A DNA stretch of 64,000 nt, taken from positions 1-64,000 of the forward strand of contig JBFWVD010000024.1 of the NCBI GenBank assembly GCA_050246915.1, in the 5' to 3' direction. Below the pieces are notes generated by a model. The model made no database searches and had not been told where the DNA came from. It saw nothing but the letters and a program-made list of their open reading frames with translations. Of this stretch, positions 32,796-41,002 are shown piece after piece. A program made the translations under genes and the position numbers. The DNA is from JBFWVD01 sp050246915. GTDB lineage: Bacteria > Actinomycetota > Acidimicrobiia > Acidimicrobiales > Ilumatobacteraceae. Each line of letters opens with the position of its first letter. Positions within the stretch are counted from its first letter, which is position 1.

Positions 32796-33490
32796 CCGTC
32801 GAGCCGATAGCCCAACCCGCGCACGGTGATGACGTGGATCGGGTTGGCCGGGTCGACCTCGACCTTGGTGCGGAGCCGACGGACGTGCACGTCGACGAGG
32901 CGACCGTCGCCGAAGTAGTCGTAGCCCCACACCTTGTCGAGCAGTTGCTCACGGGAGAACACACGCCCCGGGTTCGAGGCCATCTCGAGCAGCAGCCGGA
33001 ACTCGGTCTTGGTGAGTGTGATCGGTTTGTTCGACAACGTGACCTTGCCCTCGTCGGGGATGATGACGAGATCACCGAACTCGAGTCGGGTATGGCCGGG
33101 CTGCGCAGGCTTGGCCCGGCGCAGCAGTGCTCGGATGCGTGCCGAGAGTTCCTTGGGGGCGAACGGCTTCGTGAGGTAGTCGTCGGCACCAGCCTCGAGG
33201 CCGGCCACAACGTCATGGGTGTCGTTGCGTGCGGTGACCATCACGATGGGCACGTCCGATGCGCGCCGCAACGAGCGGCACAGCTCGAAGCCGTCGATGC
33301 CGGGGAGCATGATGTCGATGAGCACGACGTCGGCCGGGGCTCGTCCGAACGAGAGCAGTGCGTCCTCACCGGAGCCGGCCTCTTCAACCGTCCAGCCTTC
33401 GTCTTCCAGCGCGAGTTTGACGGCGGCGCGGATCCGCTCGTCGTCTTCGACCGTCAGGATGCGAGTTCCCACCCCGACATGTTGCCCCAT
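32792..33490 (-). CDS. mtrA: OmpR-family response regulator MtrA
   Basis: The 232-residue protein has a receiver domain with VEDDERIR (acidic pocket), VLIDIMLPGIDG (phospho-acceptor Asp), VTARND and KPFAPKEL (conserved Lys). A winged-helix C-terminal domain follows (ITLTKTEFRLLLEMASNPG, VFSREQLLDKVWGYDY, DVHVRRLRTKVE, ITVRGLGYRL). ATG at 33490 is used, although a GTG at 33472 giving MGTRIL would match the mycobacterial start. The frame is open far upstream, antisense to the amidohydrolase, but that part is not real. Divergent from the amidohydrolase with a 165-bp gap. Confidence 0.9.
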   Translation of the reverse strand: MGQHVGVGTRILTVEDDERIRAAVKLALEDEGWTVEEAGSGEDALLSFGRAPADVVLIDIMLPGIDGFELCRSLRRASDVPIVMVTARNDTHDVVAGLEAGADDYLTKPFAPKELSARIRALLRRAKPAQPGHTRLEFGDLVIIPDEGKVTLSNKPITLTKTEFRLLLEMASNPGRVFSREQLLDKVWGYDYFGDGRLVDVHVRRLRTKVEVDPANPIHVITVRGLGYRLDG

Positions 33491-33655
33491 GGGAGCCACC
33501 TGTGAGGACCACGGGGGTCTCCGGCGTCGTCTCGTCGGCTCAAACGGCCGCATGGGCATCTGACGATGGTCTTTGGTCCCTGTCGGGCATCGATGCGCAC
33601 GACGCAAGGTAGCTGGACATACGGCCCGGGGGGCCGGGACCCGAGGAGGACGTCC

Positions 33656-34930
33656 GTGGACGCAAACGACATGATCCTTTTGAGCATCGATGACCATCTC
33701 ATCGAGCCGCCTGACATGTTCGATGGCCGCATGCCCGCCAAGTTGCAGGATCAGGCTCCCCAGCTGGTCAAGGGTGACGATGGCAAGGATCAGTGGATCT
33801 TCCAAGGTGAGGCGATCGGCGTCCCCGGTCTCGCCGCAGTGGCGTCGTGGCCGAAGGAAGAGTGGGGCTTCAACCCCACCGACATCTCCGAGATGCGCCC
33901 GGGTTGTTACGACATGAAAGAGCGCGTCAAGGACATGGACGCCAACGGCATGTTGGCCGGCATGAACTTCCCGACGTTCGCCGGCTTCGCCGGCACCCAC
34001 CTGGCCAAGATGAAGGACCAGGAACTGACGGCGGCGGCCATCGCCGCATACAACGACTGGCACATCGACGAGGTGTGCGGCTCCGCTCCGGGACGCTTCA
34101 TCCCACTGGCCATCCTCCCCACCTTCGACATGGATCGTTGCGTCGCCGAGGTGAACCGCGTTGCCAAGAAGGGTTGCGTCGCCGTCTCCATCCCCGAGAC
34201 GCCGTACGGCGTTGGGTTGCCGAGCTTCGCCTCTGGCTACTTCGATCCGATGTTCAAGGCCTTGCTCGACAACAACATCACGCCGTGCATGCACATCGGT
34301 GGTGCCTTCGGGTTGGTGAAGCGCCCCGACGAGGCGATGGCCGATGACATCATCATCCTGGCCCCGCAGGTGATGGCCGTGACCACCACCGACATCATCC
34401 TCGGCGGTCTGCTGCAGCGATTCCCCGAGCTGAAGTTCGCCCTCTCCGAAGGTGGCATCGGCTGGATCCCGTTCTTCCTCGATCGCCTCGATCGCCATGT
34501 CACCAACCAGTCGTGGACCCATCTCGACAAGCTCCCGAAGGGCAAGACGCCGACCGAGGCGTGGCGGGAGCACTTCCTGGCGTGCTTTATCACTGACCCG
34601 TCCGCGCTCAACCTGCGCGAGCGCATCGGTGTGAACACGTTGGCGTGGGAGTGCGACTATCCGCACTCCGACTCGACGTGGCCGAACTCGCCGGAGTTGC
34701 TCCTCAAGGAACTCGACGACGCCAAGTGCACCGACGACGAGATCCACATGATCACCTGGAAGAACGTGGCCGACTTCTTCAACTACGACCCGTTCAAGCA
34801 CATGTCCAAGGCCGACGCCACGGTCGGGGCCCTGCGGGCTCGGGCCAAGGCTGCGGGAGTCGACGTGAGTGAGACCCCGAAGGCTGAGTTCGCTCGTCGC
34901 TACGCCGCGGCGGCGGGAGCCAGCGCCTGA
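33656..34930 (+). CDS. Amidohydrolase-2 family metal-dependent hydrolase
   Basis: The 424-residue TIM-barrel protein begins with GTG 5 nt after a strong GAGGAGG. MILLSIDDHLIEPPDMF carries the N-terminal DxH metal ligands. Other conserved points are NFPTFAGF, FIPLAILPTFDMD, MHIGGAFG, KFALSEGGIGWIPFFLDRLD and WECDYPHSDSTWPNS (the last Asp is a metal ligand). The family holds decarboxylases and hydrolases such as ACMS decarboxylase relatives. In actinobacteria many act in steroid or aromatic breakdown. The substrate is unknown. A strong terminator follows. Confidence 0.83.
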   Translation: MDANDMILLSIDDHLIEPPDMFDGRMPAKLQDQAPQLVKGDDGKDQWIFQGEAIGVPGLAAVASWPKEEWGFNPTDISEMRPGCYDMKERVKDMDANGMLAGMNFPTFAGFAGTHLAKMKDQELTAAAIAAYNDWHIDEVCGSAPGRFIPLAILPTFDMDRCVAEVNRVAKKGCVAVSIPETPYGVGLPSFASGYFDPMFKALLDNNITPCMHIGGAFGLVKRPDEAMADDIIILAPQVMAVTTTDIILGGLLQRFPELKFALSEGGIGWIPFFLDRLDRHVTNQSWTHLDKLPKGKTPTEAWREHFLACFITDPSALNLRERIGVNTLAWECDYPHSDSTWPNSPELLLKELDDAKCTDDEIHMITWKNVADFFNYDPFKHMSKADATVGALRARAKAAGVDVSETPKAEFARRYAAAAGASA

Positions 34931-34960
34931 GCGGGTCGTCTCACCATCGGTGACAAAGGA

Positions 34961-34991
34961 AGAGCCGGGGCCCATCGGGCCCCGGCTCTTT
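34961..34991 (+). terminator. Rho-independent terminator
   Basis: A perfect 13-bp stem (AGAGCCGGGGCCC at 34961-34973 with its complement at 34977-34989) closes on an ATC loop and is followed by TTC. The left flank AAAGG before the stem would serve the opposite strand, so it may stop transcription both ways between the amidohydrolase and the convergent surface-protein gene. Confidence 0.9.
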
Positions 34992-35017
34992 CGCGTTCAG
35001 CGATCGTCGTATCTTGC

Positions 35018-35704
35018 TCAGCCCGGTTCGACGTCGGGGGGAAGCGTGGTCGGCGCTGGCGGACGAGTGGTTGCCGTTGTGGCCGGTGGCGCCGTCGTCG
35101 GTGGTTTCGTGGTGGTCGTTGTCTTCTTCGGCGATGTCGTCGCAGTGGTGGCAGGGGTTGTCGAGGGCGGCGGCACCGAGAAGTTCACTGTCACGACCGC
35201 AGCGGTGACGTTCCCCGCCGGGTCGGTGGCGGTGACTGTGATCGAGTTGACACCGGGGACCAGCTCCACGCCGGCAGCCCAGTTGCCCTTCTCATCGAGC
35301 AGCGCGGGAGACGTCCCGATCGACACGACGGCCGCGGCCTCGGCGGTACCCGACAACACGAATTGCGCAGTGGTGACCGTGGAGCCTTCCAGCCCAGGAG
35401 CGATGGTCAGCACCGGAGGGGTGGTGTCAGCTGGGATCGTGGTGGTCGTGGGTGCCGGAGCTGTCGTGGCCACCGTCGTCGGGGCGTTCGGATCCACCTG
35501 GACCGTTAACACCGGGATCGGTGCCGTGGTCGTGGTGGTGGCGACGACCGCAGCGTTGTCGCCCGATGTGGCGGTGGCGTCGCCCGGGCGGCTGACCGCC
35601 AGCGCACCGACCGCCGCCATGGAGATCAGGGCGAGGCCACACAACAACGCTGGGCTGGTCAAGGTCTCGACCGAGGGGCGGCGGGTCGCAGGAAGACGAG
35701 GCAC
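35018..35704 (-). CDS. Secreted or anchored Thr/Pro-rich protein with Ig-like domain
   Basis: A 228-residue protein with an N-terminal hydrophobic helix (SPALLCGLALISMAAVGALAV, near residues 17-37) acting as signal or anchor. A Thr-rich linker follows. Residues about 95-175 form a bacterial Ig-like domain (PPVLTIAPGLEGSTV, FVLSGTAEAAAVVSI, GVNSITVTATDPAGN). The C-terminal tail is made of TTT, PPTT and KTTTT runs. It is probably a cell-surface protein with glycosylation-type linkers. The exact function is unknown. Confidence 0.65.
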   Translation of the reverse strand: MPRLPATRRPSVETLTSPALLCGLALISMAAVGALAVSRPGDATATSGDNAAVVATTTTTAPIPVLTVQVDPNAPTTVATTAPAPTTTTIPADTTPPVLTIAPGLEGSTVTTAQFVLSGTAEAAAVVSIGTSPALLDEKGNWAAGVELVPGVNSITVTATDPAGNVTAAVVTVNFSVPPPSTTPATTATTSPKKTTTTTKPPTTAPPATTATTRPPAPTTLPPDVEPG

Positions 35705-35814
35705 ACCGCCCTATCGGCATGGTGAGGCCCGCGGCTTGAGGACCTGTGGAACGTGGCCAGAACCCCGGCAGAGAAACCCGAGTTGACACCGATCGGGTCG
35801 GTGCCCGCTCGCGA

Positions 35815-36453
35815 TCAGTGCAGCGGCGCGCCGGTCTTGGCCACGACCTCGTCGCGGGTCACCCCGGGTGCCAGTTCGACGAGTGTGAAGCCCTGCGCGG
35901 TCACGTCGATCACGGCCAGATCGGTGATGATGCGATCGACCACAGCCCGACCGGTGAGCGGGAGGTCGCACGAGACGAGCAACTTCTTGTCCACGGTCCC
36001 GTCCTTCTTGGTGGCGACGTGGTCCATCAACACCACGACTCGCCGAACACCGGCGACCAGGTCCATGGCGCCGCCCATGCCCTTGGCCATCTTGCCGGGG
36101 ATCATCCAGTTGGCGAGATCACCGTTCTGGGCGACCTGCATCCCGCCCAAGATCGACAGGTCGATCTTGCCGGCCCGGATCATGGCGAAGCTGTCGTGCG
36201 ACCCGAACACCGAAGAGCCGGGAATGGTCGTGACGGTCTCCTTACCGGCATTGATGAGGTCGGGATCGATCTGATCTTCAGTGGGGTACGGGCCGACGCC
36301 GAGCATCCCGTTCTCGCTCTGGAGCCACACCTCGATGCCGGCGGGAACGTGGTTGGCCACCAGGGTCGGCATGCCGATACCGAGGTTCACATAGAAGCCG
36401 TCCTGCAGTTCCTGTGCAGCGCGAGCGGCCATCTCATCACGTGTCCAACCCAT
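35815..36453 (-). CDS. scoB: 3-oxoacid CoA-transferase subunit B
   Basis: This 212-residue beta subunit carries the catalytic glutamate in LQSENGMLGVGPYP. It also has the N-terminal LGIGMPTLVANHVP, the GSSVFGSHDSFAMIRAGKIDL segment, and GGAMDLVAGVRRVVVLMDH. With the alpha subunit it moves CoA from succinyl-CoA to acetoacetate or a similar acid. It starts 1 nt after the scoA stop, behind GGAG. Confidence 0.93.
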   Translation of the reverse strand: MGWTRDEMAARAAQELQDGFYVNLGIGMPTLVANHVPAGIEVWLQSENGMLGVGPYPTEDQIDPDLINAGKETVTTIPGSSVFGSHDSFAMIRAGKIDLSILGGMQVAQNGDLANWMIPGKMAKGMGGAMDLVAGVRRVVVLMDHVATKKDGTVDKKLLVSCDLPLTGRAVVDRIITDLAVIDVTAQGFTLVELAPGVTRDEVVAKTGAPLH

Positions 36454-36454
36454 G

Positions 36455-37180
36455 TCAAGCTCCCTTGCTCGCGTTGCCTGCGCCTGCGGCGGTAATTGTC
36501 CGTTTCTCGATGCGCTTCTCGGGGTTCGCGTTCACGACGATCCGGTGCACGTACACCCCCGGGAGGTGCACGTCATCGGGGTCGATGGCGCCGGTGTCCA
36601 CGAGCTCCTCGACCTCCACGACGGTGACCTTGCCAGCCATGGCCACGGCCGGGTTGAAGTTGCGTGCCGTCTTGTTGAACCGGAGGTTGCCGCTGCGGTC
36701 GGCCTTCTGCGCCTTCACCAGAGCGACCTCGGGGACGAGCGCTCGCTCCATCACGTACTCGATCCCGTCGAACGTGGCAGTGGGCTTGCCCTCGGCGATC
36801 GTGGTGCCGACACCGGTGCGTGTGTAGAAGGCCGGTATGCCGGCGCCGCCGGCTCGCAGTCGCTCGGCCAACGTGCCTTGCGGCGTGAACTCGACCTCGA
36901 GCTCGCCGGCGAGGAACTGGCGCTCGAACTCCTTGTTCTCGCCGACGTAGCTGGAGATCATCTTGGCGATCTGACGGGTCTCGAGCAGCTTGCCCAGGCC
37001 GAACCCGTCGACCCCGGCGTTGTTCGATACCACCGTGAGGTCACGGCACCCGCTGTCGCGCAGCGCATCGATGAGCGCCTCGGGAATGCCACACAGTCCG
37101 AACCCGCCGACCGCCAGCAACATGCCGTCGGTGATCAAGCCGGCGAGTGCGGCATCGGCACTGGCGTACACCTTGTCCAT
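36455..37180 (-). CDS. scoA: 3-oxoacid CoA-transferase subunit A
   Basis: This 241-residue alpha subunit has AVGGFGLCGIPEALIDAL (CoA-binding GGFGLCG), SNNAGVDGFGLGKLL, SYVGENKEFERQFLAGELEV, RAGGAGIPAFYTRTGVGT, and KADRSGNLRFNKTARNFNP. It forms the complex with ScoB. Its last codons contain a half-degenerate dyad copy (GTCAA-N6-TTGCT, 36454-36469). Confidence 0.93.
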   Translation of the reverse strand: MDKVYASADAALAGLITDGMLLAVGGFGLCGIPEALIDALRDSGCRDLTVVSNNAGVDGFGLGKLLETRQIAKMISSYVGENKEFERQFLAGELEVEFTPQGTLAERLRAGGAGIPAFYTRTGVGTTIAEGKPTATFDGIEYVMERALVPEVALVKAQKADRSGNLRFNKTARNFNPAVAMAGKVTVVEVEELVDTGAIDPDDVHLPGVYVHRIVVNANPEKRIEKRTITAAGAGNASKGA

Positions 37181-37301
37181 GAACTCTCCTCGATGGTCGC
37201 ACGTGGGGTGGGTCGGCTCATCGACCGGACGAAACCATAGGGCGAAGTGTGCGACCGGCCGGAATATGTGACGGTCCGCCGGCGCAGCGCGCCGAGATGG
37301 G

Positions 37302-38411
37302 TCAGGCGAGCTTGCCGGCGATGGAGCCCGCCGCCCGCAGAGCCGAGCCGTCGGCCCCGTCGACGGTCCAGTGCCTGGTGGGGCGAGCAGCTTCAGCGAC
37401 GAGATCGCCGAGCAAGGTCCCGAACGGGACGCCGCACGCCTGCCACAGGTACCAACCCATCGCGCCAGGGATGGTGTTGATCTCGTTCACGTACAGATGC
37501 CCGTCGCTGAGGAGGAAGTCGATGCGGGGAGCACCGCGCACCAACGCCACCGTCGTGAGCCGACGGGCGGCCTGCTCGATCTGGGCCGTGATGTCGGCGT
37601 CGATCTGGGCCGGTAGCTCCCGCGGCGCGCTGGAGAGGCCCTCTCCACCGCCGAGGTACTTCTCGGCATAGGTGTAGATGTGACCGTCCGAACCCTTGCG
37701 CAGCGGCCGCTCCACCGGGCTGAGCTGCACGGTGGGGTGCACGCGCACGGCGATGTTGAGGTCCACCGCGTCGGGAAGATACGGCTCGAGCAGGGCGCCG
37801 TCGCGATAGTGGGGCGAGGACTTCAGCAGAGCTCGGGCCACGGAAGCGTCGTCGAGGATCTCGATCCCGATCGATGACCCACCGAAGCGCGGCTTGCAGA
37901 TGTAGGGCCCCTCGAAGTCGGGGTCGGGTCCGTCGGTCGAGAGCACATGGCGGGGAAGGCTGGGGAGCCCCACGGCGTGGACCGCGGCAGCGAACGCCAA
38001 CTTGTCCATGCCCAGCGCCGCGCTCTGCGAGGAGGGGCCGGTGTAGCGCACCCCGGCCAGGTCGAGTGCGGCCTGCAACGTGCCGTCCTCTCCCGGACCG
38101 CCGTGGCAGGCGTTGATGATGACCTCGGCCTCGAACGGGCGCGCCTTGCCGAAACGACCGGACTCGCCGATGAACCCGCCTCCAGGGCGCACGACGAGCT
38201 CGAGCCGCGAGGACTTCGCCGGGATCCCGTTGGCGAAGTCCTTGGCCTCGAGGGTCGGCTCGACACTGAAGAACTCACCGTTCTTGGCCCAGTAGATCGC
38301 CGAGGGCGACGCCCCTGTCTGGGTCAGGGCGCGTGTGGCCTGGAGTCCGGTGAGTATGGAGATGTCGTGTTCGGGGGAGGGGCCCCCGAACAGCACAGCG
38401 ACCGACGGCAT
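37302..38411 (-). CDS. ddl: D-alanine--D-alanine ligase
   Basis: This 369-residue ATP-grasp ligase joins two D-alanines for peptidoglycan. It shows LFGGPSPEHDISILTG, NACHGGPGEDGTLQAALDLAG, YTGPSSQSAALGMDKLAF, CKPRFGGSSIGIEI (ATP-grasp), APRIDFLL and VNEINTIPGAMGWYLW (metal and substrate site). It follows a MurF-like gene on the same strand with a 111-bp gap that has a GGCTCC/GGAGCC hairpin at 38413-38434. Confidence 0.93.
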   Translation of the reverse strand: MPSVAVLFGGPSPEHDISILTGLQATRALTQTGASPSAIYWAKNGEFFSVEPTLEAKDFANGIPAKSSRLELVVRPGGGFIGESGRFGKARPFEAEVIINACHGGPGEDGTLQAALDLAGVRYTGPSSQSAALGMDKLAFAAAVHAVGLPSLPRHVLSTDGPDPDFEGPYICKPRFGGSSIGIEILDDASVARALLKSSPHYRDGALLEPYLPDAVDLNIAVRVHPTVQLSPVERPLRKGSDGHIYTYAEKYLGGGEGLSSAPRELPAQIDADITAQIEQAARRLTTVALVRGAPRIDFLLSDGHLYVNEINTIPGAMGWYLWQACGVPFGTLLGDLVAEAARPTRHWTVDGADGSALRAAGSIAGKLA

Positions 38412-38522
38412 AAGGCTCCCATCCTGTCAGGAGCCCCGCACACCATCGGGGCATACCCGGCCGGAACCGACGGCAACTCGCCCCATGAACTGTGGAGAAG
38501 TCGCGTGGGTTCGCCACGGGTA

Positions 38523-40073
38523 TTAGGGATAGTGGTCGGGCAGATCGCCTTCATAGAGCACCACGTCACCGGGACCGGCGTTGGCCCGGACCCACTCGAC
38601 GGCATCGACCCGGGTGGCGAAGCAGTGCACGTTGGTGGTGCCGGCGGTGGCGCCGTGTCGGAGTGCCGCGCGATTGGTCTGTCCGACGATGAGGAACTCG
38701 TCGACCTGGGTGGAAGCTCGCGATGCGAACGCTTCGTTCTCGTCGAACTGAGCAGAGCCCAGCTCGACCATCCCGGGCGTGACCACCATGGTGCGGCCGG
38801 TCCCGCCGGCGTCGTGGTGCAACTTGGCGAGCAGCTTCAACGAGGCTTCGGCCGAGGCCGGGTTGGAGGAGAACGTGTTGTCGATGACGACGGCGCCGCT
38901 GGCCCCGGTGGCCACGCTCTGGCGATGATCGGACCCGGGCAGATCCACGACCCGGCGCGCAATCACTTCAACTGGAATTGACAAGGCCAAGGCCAGGCCG
39001 ACGGCACCGGCCACGTTGCTCACCGGGGCCGAGGAGTCCGAGACATTGGCGATCGGTTCGCCGGCGACGATGACGGCGAAACCCGAACCCTCGGTCACCA
39101 CGGTGGCGTCGGCGTCGCGGTCGATGGTGGACACGCGGATCACCCGCTTGCCGGCCGCGGACAACTCATCGGCGACGGCGCGCAACCCATGCGCGTCGGT
39201 GTTGATCACGCACGTCGAAGCGCTCTCGAAGATCTCTCGCTTGGCGCTCACGATGTTGTCGAGCGACTTCATCCGCTCGAGGTGCACCGGGCCGATGTTC
39301 ACCAGGGCGGCGATGTCGGGCTTCACCCATGAGCACAACGAGCGGATCTCGCCCGGACCGTAGGTGCCCATCTCAGCGATGAGCACCTCGGTCCCCATGG
39401 TCAGGTGCTCGTTCATGGTGCGGGCCAGTCCGCCGGTGTTGTTGAACGATGCGGGTGAGGCAAGCACCGACTTCGTGCCGGCCACGATGTGGCGCAGATA
39501 GTTCTTCGTGGTGGTCTTGCCGTAGGACCCGGTGATGGCCACGGTGGTGGGGGACACGCTGCGCAACTTGGCAGTGGCCTGATCGACGAAACGGTTCATG
39601 CCCCGTCGCTCGATGGGGGCGAGGATGGCGAGCGCGACGTCGACAACGATCGGTTGCGCGAGCAACAGCAAGCCGAAGGCGCCGCCTCGCCATCCGCCGG
39701 GCAGCAACACCGCACCGAGGGCGAGCACCACGTCGAGTGCCCCGGTGACGATGGCCGTGGTGCGCATCCGTCGGGTCCAGGCCAGCTTCGAGGTGCGGCC
39801 CTTGTAGCTGAGCCCGATCGGGCCCGCTGCGCTGACCGCTAGTGCCCCGACCCAACACCACTCCTCGACGGCGACGGCCAACACGATGGATGCGCCCGCG
39901 ACGGTGATGAGCAAGATGTTCACCAGCGACGACGTCCACCATCGCTTGGCGAACACCAGCGTCGACGGGGGGAGGTAGTGCTCGCGTTGGGCGACGCGCA
40001 TCCACCGCAGGTCGGCCAGAGCGATCGCGCCAAGACCCAACACCGCGACGATCGCCCATGCTGCGGCGTTCAT
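38523..40073 (-). CDS. MurF-like Mur ligase with N-terminal membrane domain
   Basis: The first 155 residues contain four or five hydrophobic helices (about 5-22, 50-68, 72-88, 107-125, 130-150). From about residue 175 the protein is a Mur ligase: ITGSYGKTTTKNYL (P-loop), FNNTGGLARTMNEHL, AEMGTYGPGEIRSL, NIGPVHLERMKS, KREIF (carbamylated-Lys region), then DLPGSDHRQ and VIDNTFSSNPASAEASLKLL as in MurF. Soluble MurF lacks the membrane part, so this is either the cell's MurF tethered to the membrane or a paralogue for another peptide bond. It is next to ddl, whose D-Ala-D-Ala product is the MurF substrate. The stop of the hydrolase gene pairs with it in an ATGA overlap. Confidence 0.82.
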   Translation of the reverse strand: MNAAAWAIVAVLGLGAIALADLRWMRVAQREHYLPPSTLVFAKRWWTSSLVNILLITVAGASIVLAVAVEEWCWVGALAVSAAGPIGLSYKGRTSKLAWTRRMRTTAIVTGALDVVLALGAVLLPGGWRGGAFGLLLLAQPIVVDVALAILAPIERRGMNRFVDQATAKLRSVSPTTVAITGSYGKTTTKNYLRHIVAGTKSVLASPASFNNTGGLARTMNEHLTMGTEVLIAEMGTYGPGEIRSLCSWVKPDIAALVNIGPVHLERMKSLDNIVSAKREIFESASTCVINTDAHGLRAVADELSAAGKRVIRVSTIDRDADATVVTEGSGFAVIVAGEPIANVSDSSAPVSNVAGAVGLALALSIPVEVIARRVVDLPGSDHRQSVATGASGAVVIDNTFSSNPASAEASLKLLAKLHHDAGGTGRTMVVTPGMVELGSAQFDENEAFASRASTQVDEFLIVGQTNRAALRHGATAGTTNVHCFATRVDAVEWVRANAGPGDVVLYEGDLPDHYP

Positions 40074-40840
40074 GAGCGGCCGCCGGCGGCGATGGAGGCG
40101 AGGGCAGCGTCGACGGCGGAACGCAGGGCTTCGGGTCGTTGCAACGGCAACAAGTGCCCCACCTCGGGAACGATGTCAATCTGCGTTGACGGGCCGAGGA
40201 TCTGCGCTGCTCGCGTCGCCGTGCTCACCGGGACAGCATCATCGTCGGCTCCCCATACCATCCACACACGGATGCCGGCCGCGGCGATGGCGCGCAGTTG
40301 CTCCTCGTAGGTCTCCTGCACCACGGTCACCAGCACCTGACGCATGACGCCCGTGGCATTTCGATAGTCCTGCGAGCCGTGCTGGCGACGGCGTGCCTCC
40401 ATGCGCTCGTCGGACACGATGCCGATCCGATTGGCCCATCGCGCCAAGCGATGGGTGAGCGACACCTTGGGTGGCGGCCGGTCGTCGCGTCGCAGCAGCG
40501 GCACACCGGTGAGCACCAGCGCTCCGACGCGATCGGGGTGGCGAGCGGCGAGGTGCACCGCCACCCGCCCGCCGAAGCTGTGGCCGACCAGGACGGTCGG
40601 CGTGGCGCATGCCATGAGCGCGGGGGTGACGAGGTCGCCGTAGTGGGCCGCGCCGCCGCCGGACGACGGCTCGGGGGACGCGCCGCCGAATCCGGGCAGG
40701 TCGAGTGCGACGGCGTCGAGTCCATCGATGACCAGGCGGAAGTCACTGCGCTGGCGCATCCATCCGGGGAGGGCCAGCACCTTCGACGGCACCTGGCCGA
40801 CGCATTCACCGAAGAGATCGTTCCCGAACGTCTGGAGCAT
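40070..40840 (-). CDS. Alpha/beta hydrolase
   Basis: A 256-residue alpha/beta hydrolase: VLALPGWMRQRSDFRLVIDGLD (oxyanion region), AVALDLPGFGGASPEP, VLVGHSFGGRVAVHLAARHPDRVGALVLTG with nucleophile Ser in GHSFGG, VWGADDDAVPV (acid) and VPEVGHLLPLQRPEAL (His). The start MLQTFG at 40840 is preferred over 40900. It overlaps the MurF-like gene's ATG by 4 bp. The substrate is unknown. Confidence 0.82.
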   Translation of the reverse strand: MLQTFGNDLFGECVGQVPSKVLALPGWMRQRSDFRLVIDGLDAVALDLPGFGGASPEPSSGGGAAHYGDLVTPALMACATPTVLVGHSFGGRVAVHLAARHPDRVGALVLTGVPLLRRDDRPPPKVSLTHRLARWANRIGIVSDERMEARRRQHGSQDYRNATGVMRQVLVTVVQETYEEQLRAIAAAGIRVWMVWGADDDAVPVSTATRAAQILGPSTQIDIVPEVGHLLPLQRPEALRSAVDAALASIAAGGRS

Positions 40841-40932
40841 CGCCCTCACCTTGCCCGCTGGGACGGGGGCAATGCCAGCATCCCCCGTGTGCCCCGCCAT
40901 CAGCAGCGGTGCGGTCCCGACGCTGCATGCGT

Positions 40933-41002
40933 CCTGACCGGGACGTCAGGGCACCTGACCGGGACGTCAGGGCACCTGACCGTGACGTCAGGGCACCTGA
41001 CC
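40933..41002. repeat. Tandem hairpin repeats on the MFS gene's stop codon
   Basis: A 21-bp unit is repeated just over three times (starts at 40933, 40954, 40975). Each contains GTCAGG-GCA-CCTGAC, a 6-bp stem with a 3-nt loop, and the palindrome GACGTC. The stop codon of the minus-strand MFS gene (40988-40990) lies inside the array, and the repeat also codes its last residues GQVP. It is likely a terminator-like or transcript-stabilising array that arose by duplication from the gene end. Confidence 0.85.

Noticed and set aside
33491..34975. Long in-frame extension upstream of mtrA on the minus strand
   Set aside because: It is antisense to the amidohydrolase, and response regulators begin at about 33490.
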